Assembly (NCBI RefSeq): GCF_037975245.1
Contig: NC_092571.1
Span: 14,875,917-14,939,916 of the forward strand
Direction of reading: 5' to 3'
From: Apostichopus japonicus
Lineage: Eukaryota; Echinodermata; Holothuroidea; Aspidochirotida; Stichopodidae
DNA length: 64,000 nucleotides
The translations under genes were made by a program, and so were the position numbers. The notes below the pieces were generated by a model. It was given only the letters and a program-made list of their open reading frames with translations. It was not told where the DNA came from and ran no database searches. This document shows positions 10,592-22,197 of the stretch, in pieces. Position 1 is the first letter of the stretch; the number at the start of each line of letters is the position of its first letter.

Positions 10592-13466
10592 GTATTTAAT
10601 GGGTCCAGGAGTGGAAGGGGGTGGGGGGCTTTGGATAGGAACTATATTTCTCAAACTTCACCATGTGCCGGTACATTATGTGTCATACGACTTTGTCTTG
10701 GTGTGAAATCAAGAAGAGAATGAGGGGCGGGACAGTTGGGACTTTTTGAATTGAGTTAGGTAGCGTTATATTGGTAAGCAGGTACCTATGACCTTGGGTA
10801 CACAAATTTGGTTCCATACGTATCTGAATATTCACACAAAAAAAGTTCATTTCATTTTCTGAAAAGCAAATATAGTTAGCGGTTTCACGCATTATAAAAA
10901 TCTCAACTGTTACACAGTATTTCTTGTTTTTGATAAGTATGCCTATATTTATTAAATCATTGATTAATAGTATAAGCACAAGACATATATCTGATAGCGT
11001 AAGCTTATTTTCATATATTGGCTTATTTTTTTTGTGTTGTTCAATAATTAATGAGGCTTGAGTTGCTGCCAGAAAAAAAATAACAGAAAGATAGAAAAGT
11101 AAAGGAAAACTGAAATGAACATAAATTAACAATTTCATAGTGCAGAAATGTATACGTTGCTAGGTGTAAAAACGTTGCCCATAGCAACTGGCGTTTTAAA
11201 TAAAAAAAATAAAAAATGGGCAAAATCTGGATGAAAACTTGTATAATTAATTAGTAGAGATCAGTGAAATACGACCTGCATCTTGGATTGCTTCTAACCA
11301 AGGATTTATCAATCGGTATGGATTTGAAGGGCATGGTTGTTTCCATTAATCTTGCATGTACCGTGCGATAGGGGATCAAGTTTCGATAACGGGGATTACA
11401 TTTACAAGAAAAGGATTAAAATTAAAGAAACAAGTATGAAGTAAGATGAGTACGGAAATGAAATATGAAACATGAAATTACGTATAGGCTATTTGAAATT
11501 TTCGGTCTTAATAATATATAAATAAATAAATATATATATATCTATATAGATAGATAGATAGATATATATTTATATAGATATATATATCTATATAGACATA
11601 TATATATATATATCTATATGTCTATATAGATATATATCTATATAGATAGAAATATATTTAGATAGAAATATAGATAGATATATCTATATAGATATATCTA
11701 TATAGATATATCTAAATAGATATATGGATATCTAGAAATATTATATATAGTTATATAGGTATATATGTATATAGATATATAGATATATAGGTATATATAG
11801 CTATATAGATATATAGATATATAGATATATAGGTATATAGGTATATAGATATATAGATATATAGATACATAGATATATAGATATAAAGATATTTAGATAT
11901 TTAGATATATAGATATATAGATATATTGATATATAGATATATAGATAATTATATAGATATATAGATATATAGATATATTGATATATTGATATATAGATAT
12001 ATAGATATAGATACACTCACGTATTTTGTGACGTCATGTTGGAAATGTGAAAATAATCTTACGGATTTTTTATATTTTTGCAAACTAGATTGCTTTTATA
12101 ACCTTGCAAGTTGGCACAGCTGTAGCAAGTTTTTATATTCACGGTCATTTGTCAATTTAGAACACTGATTACCTTCAATTGCACTGGTATGCGATACTAA
12201 TTGGATTTGTTGTAAAAACGTTTATGACATGAGGGACGTATCCACGTAAGCCTAGGGAGTGGGAGGGGGGGGGGGTGGTGGGTGATAACTGCAACTTCTA
12301 TCAAAATCCATCAAAGATTGACCATTTCACAAGTCTTTTCCTAATTCTGGTTTTATATATGAATAAACATTAGCTTATTATGCGCATTGATGATGAAAAG
12401 GGAGTGACTGCCTTATCTTTTGTCATGTTATTCCTTTGTTTTTACATCCTTCATTTCAAGGACAATGAACACAGGTTTGTGGCCTAAGGCGTTTTTTTTT
12501 GTTTTTTGAAATATTTTATTGGCTTCTTTGAAAAGAGGAATAACACATTATTCAAATGATATATGTGGGCATGCAATTAGTGGGTTAACTTATGACGGCC
12601 TAAAATAAGACATTTTGATGGGCAAAACACCCTACGTCATAGTTTGCACATATTTTATGAATTTCCGATATTTATCAAACAACTTTAAAATGTGAATATC
12701 TTGGGAACGAAAAGAGCTTTTTCGAATAAAGTTTTTTTTTTTATTAGGTTATCACACACAACAAATGTACTGAATATGACGCACATTGGTAAAGTGTCCG
12801 TATATACTATTTTAAGAACATGAACAAATAGTTTCATAAATTTATTACAATTCCTTGAAAACATTTCGTCGTTCTATATATATATATATATATATATATA
12901 CAGATGATCTGCAATAGCTTTACAGTACAAAGAACCCACTTTACCCCATTAACCATGATTTTTACAAGATTTGTTCGAGAGAATTACCAAAAAAAACGTG
13001 ATTTCTCTGACGGACTACTAATAATTCGTTATACAGAGACGAAGTGAGTCATTAAATTCAAGTAAATTTTTGACAGTCGTCGGGGGAGTTGACATTTTGT
13101 TCCACCCTCAAAAAGTCATGAATCACCTATTTCCTAGCATTTTAGACACGAAATACATCTATAGGGGTACTTAAAATTCCTTAGAGAAGAGGAAAGAGAG
13201 AGACAGAGGTATAAAGAGAGAAGAAAAATGTCGAACGGAGAAAAATATATACTCCTTCTAAATGTATATGTCTATATACACAAACTCATTCAGTAGCCAG
13301 TAGCCCATATATTACCTTCACTATAAGACATGCTGTTAGGATGCGAGCCTAGCCTATATTGATACAATATAGTGTTTTAGGAATAGGTCCCTTTACATGC
13401 CGTATTATACAATCGTTTTAACGTATTCCCTTTCGTGCCCCTCCTCTGGTATGAATGTATCTACGT
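10592..13466. other. Non-coding, contains ATAG array
   Basis: No supported gene. The 151-codon minus ORF at 10683-11138 has no recognisable domain and is very AT-rich. The stretch also holds the 11513-12012 array, a G-tract at about 12266-12280 and an AT microsatellite at about 12877-12900. Confidence 0.5.
11513..12012. repeat. (ATAG/ATATAG)n array, about 0.5 kb
   Basis: Continuous short units built from ATATAG, ATAG and ATATCTATAT. The right half is almost purely ATATAG hexamers. ORFs rich in Tyr/Ile across it are spurious. Confidence 0.95.
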
Positions 13467-13474
13467 TACACTGT

Positions 13475-13740
13475 TAAAAAAGTTGGGCAAAAATTGACCA
13501 ACTTCCTGCCCAATGTTGGGCGTATAGTCAACAACCCCAAAAAGGTAGCAAAAACTGACCAACGAAGTTGGGTTTTCCATTCGCTCAATAGTTGGGTAAT
13601 AATATGACCATTCCTTGGGTAAATATCCTTGAATAATTGTTGGGAGTTTCTTCACCAGCACAGTTGGGTAAATTCTTGACCAATCAGTTGTGCACAATCA
13701 TACCATTTTATTGGGCATATTTTTAACCAATTATGCTGCA
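13475..13740. repeat. Left subterminal repeat cluster of the TIR transposon
   Basis: Repeated GTTGGG(C/T) and TGACCAA motifs, spaced irregularly and partly inverted, within 270 bases of the left terminus. They are probably transposase-binding sites. A smaller matching cluster lies at about 17095-17318. Confidence 0.65.
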
Positions 13741-14759
13741 GGACCCTGTAAATAATTTCGTTCCTTTGCTGTGTCACGTATGGTATTCATTCCTTTTGAA
13801 AATTTGAGATCCAAAAACGACTGAAGTAATGTGTTTCTTTCAAAGTTATTTATTTACCTGCACATGCAGATGACAAAGAAATACAATCACGGACAGCTAC
13901 CAGATAAAGTAAATACAAAGGCATAACTTTCAGCAAAGTTAACTTATCCTGAGATATAACTGACTTTTCCTATAAAGCATACAATAAGTATTAACAAATA
14001 AAACAGAATATCAGCAACATCTGTTTATGGTACATAACATTTTAAACTCCATGTTACCTTTACTGCTACGAATTTTAGCGATAAAGTTGTTTTTGTAAGG
14101 ACACGAAAGTGTGGCACTACTTGCTGCTAATTATGAAAAGAAAATATGTAAGATTATTTTAAACTGACTGTTGACAAGGCATTCACATGTTCTCTTAAAT
14201 GCCCTCATGAATTAGTAAAGGTCACTTCCAAGTACTATTCAGTTATGAATACTGACATATGGCACAAAGGTAAACACTGAACAAGTCATCAACATTAATA
14301 GAGATATTTTCCTTTGAATGAAAATGATCCTTTATAAAATACCAACCAGCAAATACTAGAAATGTCTCCAATAACAAAAACAAAATAACAAAACGTATAG
14401 TAAATACAATATAATAATTACTTTCCTGATAGTCATGTAGCTCCTGTAAGGCACTTTTATCTGAAAACTCACTTGTCTCTCTATATACTCTATGAACAAC
14501 ATTAACATAAGACTGTATAAATTTTATAGATCATTTACAACAAATCAAGGTAATAAAATTAGATAACAACTATCAATGATACAGCAAACTTTGTTGAACA
14601 TTCAACAAGAGACAGAAAAGAGTTAGGGACTGACCTCAAAGAAGTAGTAAGGACTCACCTATAGTTATTAACCACAGGGAATCAAATCTACAGCATGCAC
14701 TTTTGATAAATTAGAAGTAATTAGAAGTGCATTAACACATGTTAAGATTCTGTAACTCG

Positions 14760-14788
14760 CGATATATATATATATTGGATACATTTGA

Positions 14789-14835
<47 letters not shown>
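14760..14835. repeat. (AT)n microsatellite and short inverted arms
   Basis: Two AT runs (about 14762-14775 and 14793-14828), the second followed by a short CA run. GATACATTTGAA before and the complement near ACAAATGTATCC after form a hairpin around the microsatellite. Confidence 0.75.
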
Positions 14836-14837
<2 letters not shown>

Positions 14838-15155
14838 TACAAATGTATCCAATGATATCCCTGGCAACACCCCTCCCTTTTTATATAACCCATGGTTTTA
14901 AAATAAATTTACGCTGCTTCCTTCATGACTTAAATAAAACAGTAGCTTGAATGAAAACATATGAAAAAACTAAAACAGTAAAACTGACAGAAGTTGAAAG
15001 TAACTGAAATCCACTTTAAAACTAACAAAGGCTTTACCTTCAAATTAAGTGAAATTAAATAAAAAAGGATACTTTTCATTACAAAAACTAACATTGTGTC
15101 TGGACTTTGATATGGTATGTTATGCAGAAGCATTCTTGAGGTAAGCCCTATATAT

Positions 15156-15425
15156 TCATATATGTTCATATATGCATGTGTGAAAAAACTCCCACACCCC
15201 TTGACAGTTTTCTTGATACTTCATATCAAGAATGAAGTGTGCCATGTAACACAAGTCAACAGCTATTATAATGAATGGAACGGGCACGTCATTTCTTTCT
15301 ATTATAACAAAGCTTTGCATTGGACATAACTTGTTGTCTGCGTAAAGGCATAGAATGAATGGCTGAGGCCTCTTTTTGACATCAAAGTATGAAGGTATGT
15401 GAGTCTGCTCCTGTAAATGTAGCAA
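15156..15425 (-). pseudogene. C-terminal part of transposon-borne SAM/C2H2-type gene
   Basis: On the minus strand this 89-codon frame reads DVKKRPQPFILCLYADNKL, then FVIIERNDVPVP, then a tail with AVDLCYMAHFILDMKY and VWEFFHTCIYE. The order KRPQPF - FVIIE - AxDLxxxxHFxxxxxY - VWxFxxxxIY is, from memory, the C-terminal signature of a large group of uncharacterised proteins repeated in fish, echinoderm and cnidarian genomes, often with an N-terminal C2H2 pair. It lies downstream, in the transcription sense, of the C2H2 exon at 15568-15897. The several-hundred-residue middle region of such proteins is missing, so this copy is a deletion remnant. Function unknown. Confidence 0.5.
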
Positions 15426-15567
15426 GAAAATACCAAACTTGTTTGAGGTTGAGATTCATGCAGTTTTCTCCATAACTTCATCGAGTATTCAGCTCAGAAC
15501 TTTTTATGATAAACATATTCCAGAAACTGAATGTTATGGAATTATGGTAGCAACACTTTCAAATATG

Positions 15568-15897
15568 TTATCGGCATGCAGTTTCATCAGTATGTTCATC
15601 AAGGTGCTGGACACAGTTATCTTCATCTGAAGAGTTGTTTCTTCGTTTTGCAGGCGGCAACTCAAAATTATCTTTTGCTTCATCAGCAGAACCTTCATCT
15701 GTCGTAACCAGTATTTCATGGATAGCTAATAGATGCCTTTTATATGACGAAGTGTAGGAAAAGGTGTCTGTGCAGCCATTTTGGCTACAAACTATCCTTG
15801 TAGATGTTCCAGCAGAGATTTGATGATAATATTTCAAATGGTTCAGTAATTGTTTTATTCCTCCACAAACCTCATTTAGACATTTGAAACACAGCAT
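15568..15897 (-). pseudogene. N-terminal C2H2 zinc-finger exon of the transposon-borne gene
   Basis: A 109-codon minus-strand frame. Finger 1 is C3-x2-C6-x13-H20-x4-H25. Finger 2 is C37-x4-C42-x12-H55-x4-H60 with a NGC-xxxF-xxxxxxRHLxxxH pattern. An acidic stretch and a basic PPAKRR patch (possible nuclear signal) follow. Two fingers right at the N-terminus are what I recall for the repetitive uncharacterised marine protein group whose C-terminus appears at 15156-15425. The start at 15897 is likely because the fingers begin at once. It sits between transposon ends, so it is element cargo or a transposon protein rather than a host gene. Whether it is transcribed cannot be seen. Confidence 0.6.
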
Positions 15898-15942
15898 TGT
15901 TACCTTTATTTTCCCTAGGCTATAAGTTGAACAATGCTATGT

Positions 15943-16098
15943 TTAAATTGCAGCACCTGGATTTACGTGTTCTTTCCATTTCCGTAGAAATTTGACCCTT
16001 TCCCCAACTTGTGGTATCATCGATTTAATGTCCTCTTCAGACAGAAGTTCCAATGCTTCTAACTCGATATCATTGTATGTAGGAAAAGTAAATAATTC
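15943..16098 (-). pseudogene. SAM-domain C-terminal fragment in the TIR transposon
   Basis: On the minus strand, 16098 down to the stop at 15943-15945 encodes a peptide with ELEALELLSEEDIKSM, IPQVGERVKFLRKWKE. This matches the C-terminal half of sterile-alpha-motif domains (LLxLxEEDLKxLIPKxGxRxKFLxxLK). The N-terminal half of the domain would be in an upstream exon, which I cannot see; an in-frame stop lies at 16099-16101 and a TTGCAG acceptor-like site at about 16106-16111. The piece ends 46 bases before the C2H2 frame on the same strand. It could be an alternative first product or a separate short gene of the same element. Confidence 0.55.
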
Positions 16099-17331
16099 TT
16101 AAATTGTCTGCAAGATGGAGAAATTTAAGGTCCAGTAGGTCAAGGGTAACAGCTTTAATCATATACGCTTGTTATAAACTGAACTCACAATATGCAAGTT
16201 CTAGTAAAATAGGCTTAGGCTAGTATACTACCACTGAACAAGGCCTACCACCAGTACCATGTATATAGCTGCATAGTCTGTGTACAAGTTTACTTTAATT
16301 ATGACACAATTTCTAATAAAAGTGAATAAAATGTAGGCCTTGATTTATATTTTGGTTAGTTATTGTAGATTCTAGGTAGTAAACGCTTAATTCGATAATG
16401 AGTTCAATATACCATTAATTAAACTTGGAGCCTTATGTTATGTGCATCATAGTTGGTTGTATGTAAACCGTACGTTAGGCTGACCCATAACTACGTAGCC
16501 TAGCCTATGATGGATCTGATCGCCATGACCCAAATTGCATGCATAACCACGGCATAGGCTGTTATTTCACTGAATGAGAGAAAAAACAATTTTTATTGTT
16601 TACGTTTGTTACATTGACATTCGTTAAGTTAAAACATCACATTATTTTTACTTAGTGGTATGAGCAGCGGTCAACGTGTGGAGACCGGTTTGGCTGAAGT
16701 GTACTACCCTAACGTTCGACTGATCTAGCCTACCATTACTTAGCCGTACTTCACTGATGGCACAGGTGAAACAAATGGAAAACATGAGGAACTAACACTG
16801 GTTCCACTTACCTCGAAAATTTTGGGCTACTTCGGGGCAGTTGAATCCCCCATTGGTTTATTAGATCGCTGCCTCGCGACTCATTTTTGATGCACTCAGA
16901 ATCAGATGTAATGAAAACTGTGGAGCATACTGGGCACGTCGTGCATAGAAGTGTTTCTGTCGCAACACAACGCGCAAGTACGTACACACAGATTAGTGTA
17001 CTGCACAAACCGTACTGCGAAACTGCAACCGTACTGCAAAACCGTACATACGATCGCATGTAGTTGGCCCATCCAAAACGTGAATGTGCGATTTGCCCAA
17101 CTTGTAGCAAAGATGTATGCAAATTGCACGTTAAGTACCTAACAATTAGGTAATGTCAAAATGATAACCAACCCTTGTGGGAACCGTTACAATGCGTTTG
17201 ACCAATTATTGGAGAATGCAACAAACGTGCAGCAAAAGAAACCTTTTAACATTATTTGGGCAAATCTTAACCAATACGCTGAGCAACGGGGTTTACCCAA
17301 CGAAAAAAATGCCCAGTGTTTTAACAGTGTA

Positions 17332-19375
17332 CTCATACGTTCTCGTCAATGTTTGTAACGTGAGTATTATAATCCTCCGACATTATTATGATTGTACTGT
17401 TATATGATTTTGAAATAATTCTGTAGACTGACCCTTTCCTTATGACGTAGAAGTTATTATTATTTCGTAGACCTAATCAATGACGTAAAAGTCCAATGTT
17501 TAGGTCAACGGGGAATGGCGGGCGGGGGGGGGGGGGGGGTTGGTAGGATGCTGGGAAATTGACAGAGGAAGATTTCGGAGCTAAAATATTCGATGAGCGA
17601 TAGTGTGATCATTATACATCGCAGATACACTACGGTTTACGTCTCCAAACACTATCACCGAACTTAAACCCTTGTTTGCAGATAAACGGATTCTAAACAA
17701 TGGCATGCGTCATGGAAACCATTAGATTTTCTAATGTCATCAGTAGTGCGCACAATCAACTAATTTACCAAGCATTTTATCTCTATGTCGAAATATTCCC
17801 CCTCTAACTGAGACATTTATTTGCCTAATTGGAAAATTCATCAACCAGTCAAAAGAGTTCAAAGTCCCTCCAAGAAACTACGTCTGAAATCTTGTCAACA
17901 AAGTTTAGCATTCTAAACTTTGCGGCATTAATATACTGACCTCGCAAAAAGGAACATGGATCTGATTAGTCGAAAATACATCATAAATGTGTGTTGTATT
18001 ACTGGCATCGTGATGGCTCGTAAACACATCCGTATGCACTGTGTAAGCATTGTGTATTGTACTGTATCGTAGCGTCGCGTACGTGCGTGCGTGTGTATTT
18101 GTGTGATGTAATCAGATAAGCAGAAGACCACGTGTGATGTGATGTATACACATCTATACATCTACCCTAGATAGCAGCGAAATTAGTTAGTTGTGCTCTC
18201 GGTATCAACGGGTGTGTACTCATATCAAAATACGGCTTCCCCCGATTAATTACGGTCCTTGGTTACCCTGGCTTATATATATATTTGTAGCGAAGAAGGA
18301 ATGGTTTTTGGTTTCCGGATTATTTACTCAGTTGGCAATGATAGCATGTGGAAGTTAGAATCGCATTAAATATAATATTTCGTATTGTGAATCTCTTTTA
18401 AATTGCAAGAAAACTGTCAGGATTACGTAATTGGATTATACTCGTGTATATCAAGACGGAAGCTTTCAATAATACTCTGGTATGTATTTATATATTGAAA
18501 TCAAACCTTTTCGTCAAAAGGTCCTTTGTTTATATATATATTTATGGTAATTTGCAGAGGATGATAAATTATTAAAGACCATTTCATTTAATTCGTCCAT
18601 ATGATTTAATGTTAGTCGTTGACTTTCCTTCTTAAAGTTTATTGGCACTTAACTATAGCTTACCTATTATTAAGTATTACACATTACAATGAGAAGACAA
18701 CTTGCAAATTGAAAGATCTAACAATTGAGTCTTTACTATATTAGACTGTTGATGTTTTTCTCGTTTAACTTCTGAAAGGTATGGTAATGTTAGCTGCATG
18801 CAAGGCTTAGTATATAGAAACCAAATGAAGAGCGCACAAATGGAAGTTTTTATATTACTTCAAATTTCTTAAAACTTCCTGGACAAGTATATTTGCAAAT
18901 CAGGGGAGTGTATAGGGGTGCACACTTCTCTGTTCAACCCCACACCAACAATAAAAGTAGTAGTAAGCACTACTGTGCGCGTAGACCTAATTAAGTGAAT
19001 TAATTCACGTCCAAACTGTCTTATTTTTTTATAAGGAGGGGGACACCCCCTCCTTATGGAAGACGGCTTTAGCGGACCCAGTGCCACGCAATCTCCATTT
19101 TACAATCATGGATTCACCCCTGTTATTTGTCTTCATTTTAATTTGTTTTCAATGCTTACTTCTCGCTAGTCACAAAACACGTATTGTTGGGATTTATAAT
19201 TCAAAGTAATTTATAATGCTATAGAATAGGTTAAGAAGAATTCATCGAAAGGTGATTGTGGGTTTGCGTATATTTTAAATTTCATATATAACTTTTTAAT
19301 TGCAGAGAGCTGTGAAAAAACAATTGTTTACACTTAAAAAGTCTTAGTTTCAGTTTATCTCCACTCGTGTTAAAC
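17332..19375. other. Non-coding
   Basis: No supported gene. A pure G run of about 17 bases occurs at 17525-17540, with small AT runs at about 18275 and 18530. A short hairpin of GGAGGGGGACA / TGTCCCCCTCC type lies near 19035-19060. Confidence 0.5.
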
Positions 19376-20615
19376 ATCAAGTACATGGGCGGCGATCCGT
19401 ACTTTCGAGTGGGGGGGATATGACCTTGTTCACTATCTAAGCGTAGCGCCACCATGAGTTGGCGCGAAGCGTACAAGAAAATTTGGGGATTTACAAACCC
19501 TCTAGATGGCCGGAAACGGCACTTGCCGAGGTTTCCAAGCGGCATATACCCAACTTTAAAATAGGGATATCATGTCCGAAATATCTCATAATCAGGATCC
19601 AAAATACTTTTTTTTTTTTTTAATTTTGGGTGTTATTTTTGGAAAACTGCACCTGTCAATCTTGTTTCAGGCACTACGTTAGAATGTTCGAGAGCTCTTT
19701 ATATTATTCGATGAAGAAAATGGCCTCATGCAGGCTATTATAGGCCTATACACATGCAATACACAATTACACATAGTTACATTCCTAGGTACCGATTGCT
19801 AGGGCATCCAGGTGAAACGTACGTGTATTAACAGGGGCGTCGGAAGCTATTTGGGATTGGTACGGAAGATCAGAGTTTGGCCATCTACCATAATTATCGG
19901 GGGGGGGGGGACGTTTGGAAGGTCAAACTACGCAACGCGCCACCATTGGTTGGCGCGTAGCGTAATGGAGAAAATTTTGATAAAATGCCTCCCAGATTGC
20001 AGGAAATGGCACTTCCCGAGCTTTTCTTCTGTGCATTCTCCCTTGTCTGTTTTTGTACCCGATTAATCTTTTGAAACACATTTTGAAGTATGTTTCATTT
20101 GGTTCTTTATTTTTTGCCTTTTTTTCTTCTTAATGCTACTTTTTTTCTACTTTTTTTTTTTTGCGCCGTGAATATTGGTCCGGCGAACCGCTCCGACGCC
20201 CCTAATTAAGCATTACCCTGGTAACATGAGATTCTCAGATGTTCGAGGGAACATGTACGTGTGTAGGCCTACTATAGGGCCTATATGAATACTATGAGGG
20301 TGCATATATGTACTATATCAATACCGTGGGCGCAATAATACATTTTGTTGTTATAGGGCCAATGAAGCCTACAGTCAACTATTCTTGCTTTATAAAGACG
20401 GTTTATTTGAAAAGATCGCACTGCGTTTATGGTAGGCGAGAAATGAAGCTAAAAAAGGGCCGTACATTCACGATGATGCATAACTGAAGGCATGAAAATA
20501 TTCTTATTCCTGGCATTTGGTGGGGGGGATATGGTGTATTACATCCCCTCCACCCATTTTCATGGGGGGATATATCCCCCCCATCCCCCCCAGGATCGCC
20601 GCCCATGATCAAGTA
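19376..20615. mobile_element. hAT-like non-autonomous element with 8-bp TSD
   Basis: The 15-base terminal inverted repeat CATGGGCGGCGATCC is perfect (19384-19398 and complement 20593-20607). The element is flanked by a perfect 8-bp direct repeat ATCAAGTA (19376-19383 and 20608-20615). An 8-bp target duplication is diagnostic of hAT-type transposition (established knowledge). The 1224-bp interior has no transposase-like ORF and contains a related smaller element at about 19832-20204. Perfect ends and duplication suggest a fairly young insertion. Confidence 0.9.
19832..20204. mobile_element. Nested MITE related to its host element
   Basis: Inverted ends AGGGGCGTCGGAAGC (from 19833) and complement GCTCCGACGCCCCT (to 20203) bound about 371 bp. 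Inside it shares GCGCCACCAT-GGTTGGCGCG-AGCGTA and GG-AA-GGCACTT-CCGAG with the outer element's left half (about 19447-19530), so the two are relatives. No clear target duplication was found. A solo end of the same type (CCCGACGCCCCTG) occurs near 21035. Confidence 0.7.
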
Positions 20616-20709
20616 CAGTAAAGAAGAATTCTTACGTTGAGTTTCGTTTCGCAAGTTTTCGCCAGGTATAAATTATATAGTGAGTATATTATTGTATAAA
20701 AGCAAGAAA

Positions 20710-20990
20710 CACGGTTCAATGTTTCCGTGGCCCCACAAAAAAAAAAAATTGCGGTTGGTCTATGGTTGATAACAGGGACTTGAGATCTTAGTCGGGCCCG
20801 GGAATAATAATTCCGTGACCCACAAAAATGTTTACGGTTGGCCTATGTTTGACAACAGACACCTTGAGAGACAAGTAGGGCCCGGGAACAATGTTTCCGT
20901 CGCAACACAAAAATACTTAACGGTTGGTTTGTAGTTGACAACAGGAACCTTGAGAGCCAAGTATAGGGGCTTGGGAACAATTATGTCACA
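20710..20990. repeat. Tandem repeat, 84-89 bp x 3.3
   Basis: Units begin near 20710, 20794, 20878 and 20967 (partial). Each holds GGGCCCGGGAA-AAT--TTCCGT, CACAAAAAT, ACGGTTGG and TTGACAACAG--CCTTGAGAG. It starts about 95 bases after the hAT-like element. Confidence 0.85.
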
Positions 20991-21969
20991 ATGTAGGGGA
21001 AGTCTTCACTTTCCTTTAAGTACATTATTCTATCCCCGACGCCCCTGTACCCGAGGCTGTTGTCCCTGCCCTCTCCCTCCAGCCGCCATTTTACTCTCCC
21101 CACTCCCCTCAAGCTTGATAGTAAATCACACTAGTTTCTACTGAACTTTATTCTTATTTTCATGTTTTGTCTGTATGTATGTGTGTGTGATTTCTGCCAC
21201 GCGTTATTGTTTAATAATATATAATAATCACTAGCATAAAGTTGCTTATGTTCCCGATATCTGCATTGTCGTTATTTAGCAGATGTTGACCAATAGGAAG
21301 GTATGAAGATTTCGCTCCCATGTGAGGGCGTCAGGCGGATAGCGATTCCTTCGAAGAATGAAATTTACTAAATATCAAGGAGTCAATTATATGTCATGGT
21401 CTGGTGACTGGTTTCGAATAATCAATACAGAATGTGCACTATATACCAGTCAGACGAGACTGGAATACAATCTTCTAAATTGTGCGGCTTGTCAACATTT
21501 GGACACACTCAAAGTGTGAAGTTCTTACTCTTTGGATTTCGAAGCAGCTTGTTGAGTTATAAACATAGGCCTAATTGTTTACACCAACAAAGATACCTTT
21601 AACAGAAACTATATGTTGCTTTCCTTTTCTAAGGAATTAATGCCAAATCAAATGTTGGAAGCCTTGACATGGTCAGTTGCTTTTCAAAAAAAAAAGGATT
21701 ACATTACTTGGCATAAACACACACGATTGTTGAAGTATAGGCACTTATAAAGCCTAGCCTATATAAATTGCCAATTCGGCCCCCTTAAAACATGGACTAA
21801 TTTTTTTCTTTCTTTTTTGAAGCTAAGTTCTTTACGGTTATTCGATAATATAACGCCAATGCTGTTGATAAGCTTAAAACTAGTGATATTTTCATTTCAA
21901 GACAAAGAAAGATGAAAAAGTCCAAACTCGCCAAAAGTAGCCCTATAGTCTGAAATGTAACTGGGTGAT

Positions 21970-22042
21970 ATATATATATGTATAGACAAATTCCACTTCA
22001 CAACCGGTTTCGTCTTTTTGGGACTCATCATACATATACAAG
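21970..22042 (-). ncRNA. Degenerate hammerhead-ribozyme-like motif (Penelope-type)
   Basis: Read on the minus strand: TGTATATGTA arm, then ATGATGA (consensus CTGATGA with the first C lost), stem II GTC-CCAAAAA-GAC, GAAAC, a loop region, then a GTC triplet, and an arm TATACATATA complementary to the first. The order arm-CUGANGA-hairpin-GAAA-loop-UH-arm is the type I hammerhead layout known from Penelope-like retroelements. The lost C and shifted arm 1 suggest a decayed, probably inactive copy. It sits at the edge of a short AT run. Confidence 0.55.
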
Positions 22043-22148
22043 GGTGGGTATAGTCCGATGTTTGTGTATTACAATTCTGTATTTAGGCTTCTTGTATACG
22101 AGTATATCAGTATGGATACGTGTGCAAGTAGAATGGCAGTAATATGAG

Positions 22149-22197
22149 CAGGGAGCTGCTACTCTAAGCAGCTCCCTGTTAGAGTAGCAGCTCCCTG
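22149..22197. repeat. Perfect 19-bp inverted repeat
   Basis: CAGGGAGCTGCTACTCTAA at 22149-22167 is followed by its exact complement at 22179-22197, with an 11-base loop that repeats part of the arm (GCAGCTCCCTG). This gives two alternative hairpins. Confidence 0.9.

Larger units (their letters stand above)
13467..17331. mobile_element. TIR DNA transposon, about 3.86 kb, defective
   Basis: Both ends carry the perfect inverted repeat TACACTGTTAAAA (13467-13479 and complement 17319-17331). This can be read as a TA target duplication around CACTGTTAAAA termini (element 13469-17329). The next 200-270 bases inside each end hold many short subterminal motifs of the form TTGGGC/TTGGGT and TGACCAA in alternating orientation, a layout common in CACTA/Mirage/Chapaev-type elements (family knowledge). 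Inside, on the minus strand, lie SAM, C2H2 and C-terminal pieces of one gene. No transposase catalytic region was recognised. Assignment to a superfamily is inference. Confidence 0.75.

Noticed and set aside
10346-10723. 125-codon plus-strand ORF
   Set aside because: It runs through the SINE on its antisense strand; the same kind of ORF appears over the other SINE copy.
10683-11138. 151-codon minus ORF with hydrophobic segments
   Set aside because: AT-rich composition explains the Ile/Leu/Phe-rich peptide; no domain or splice partners.
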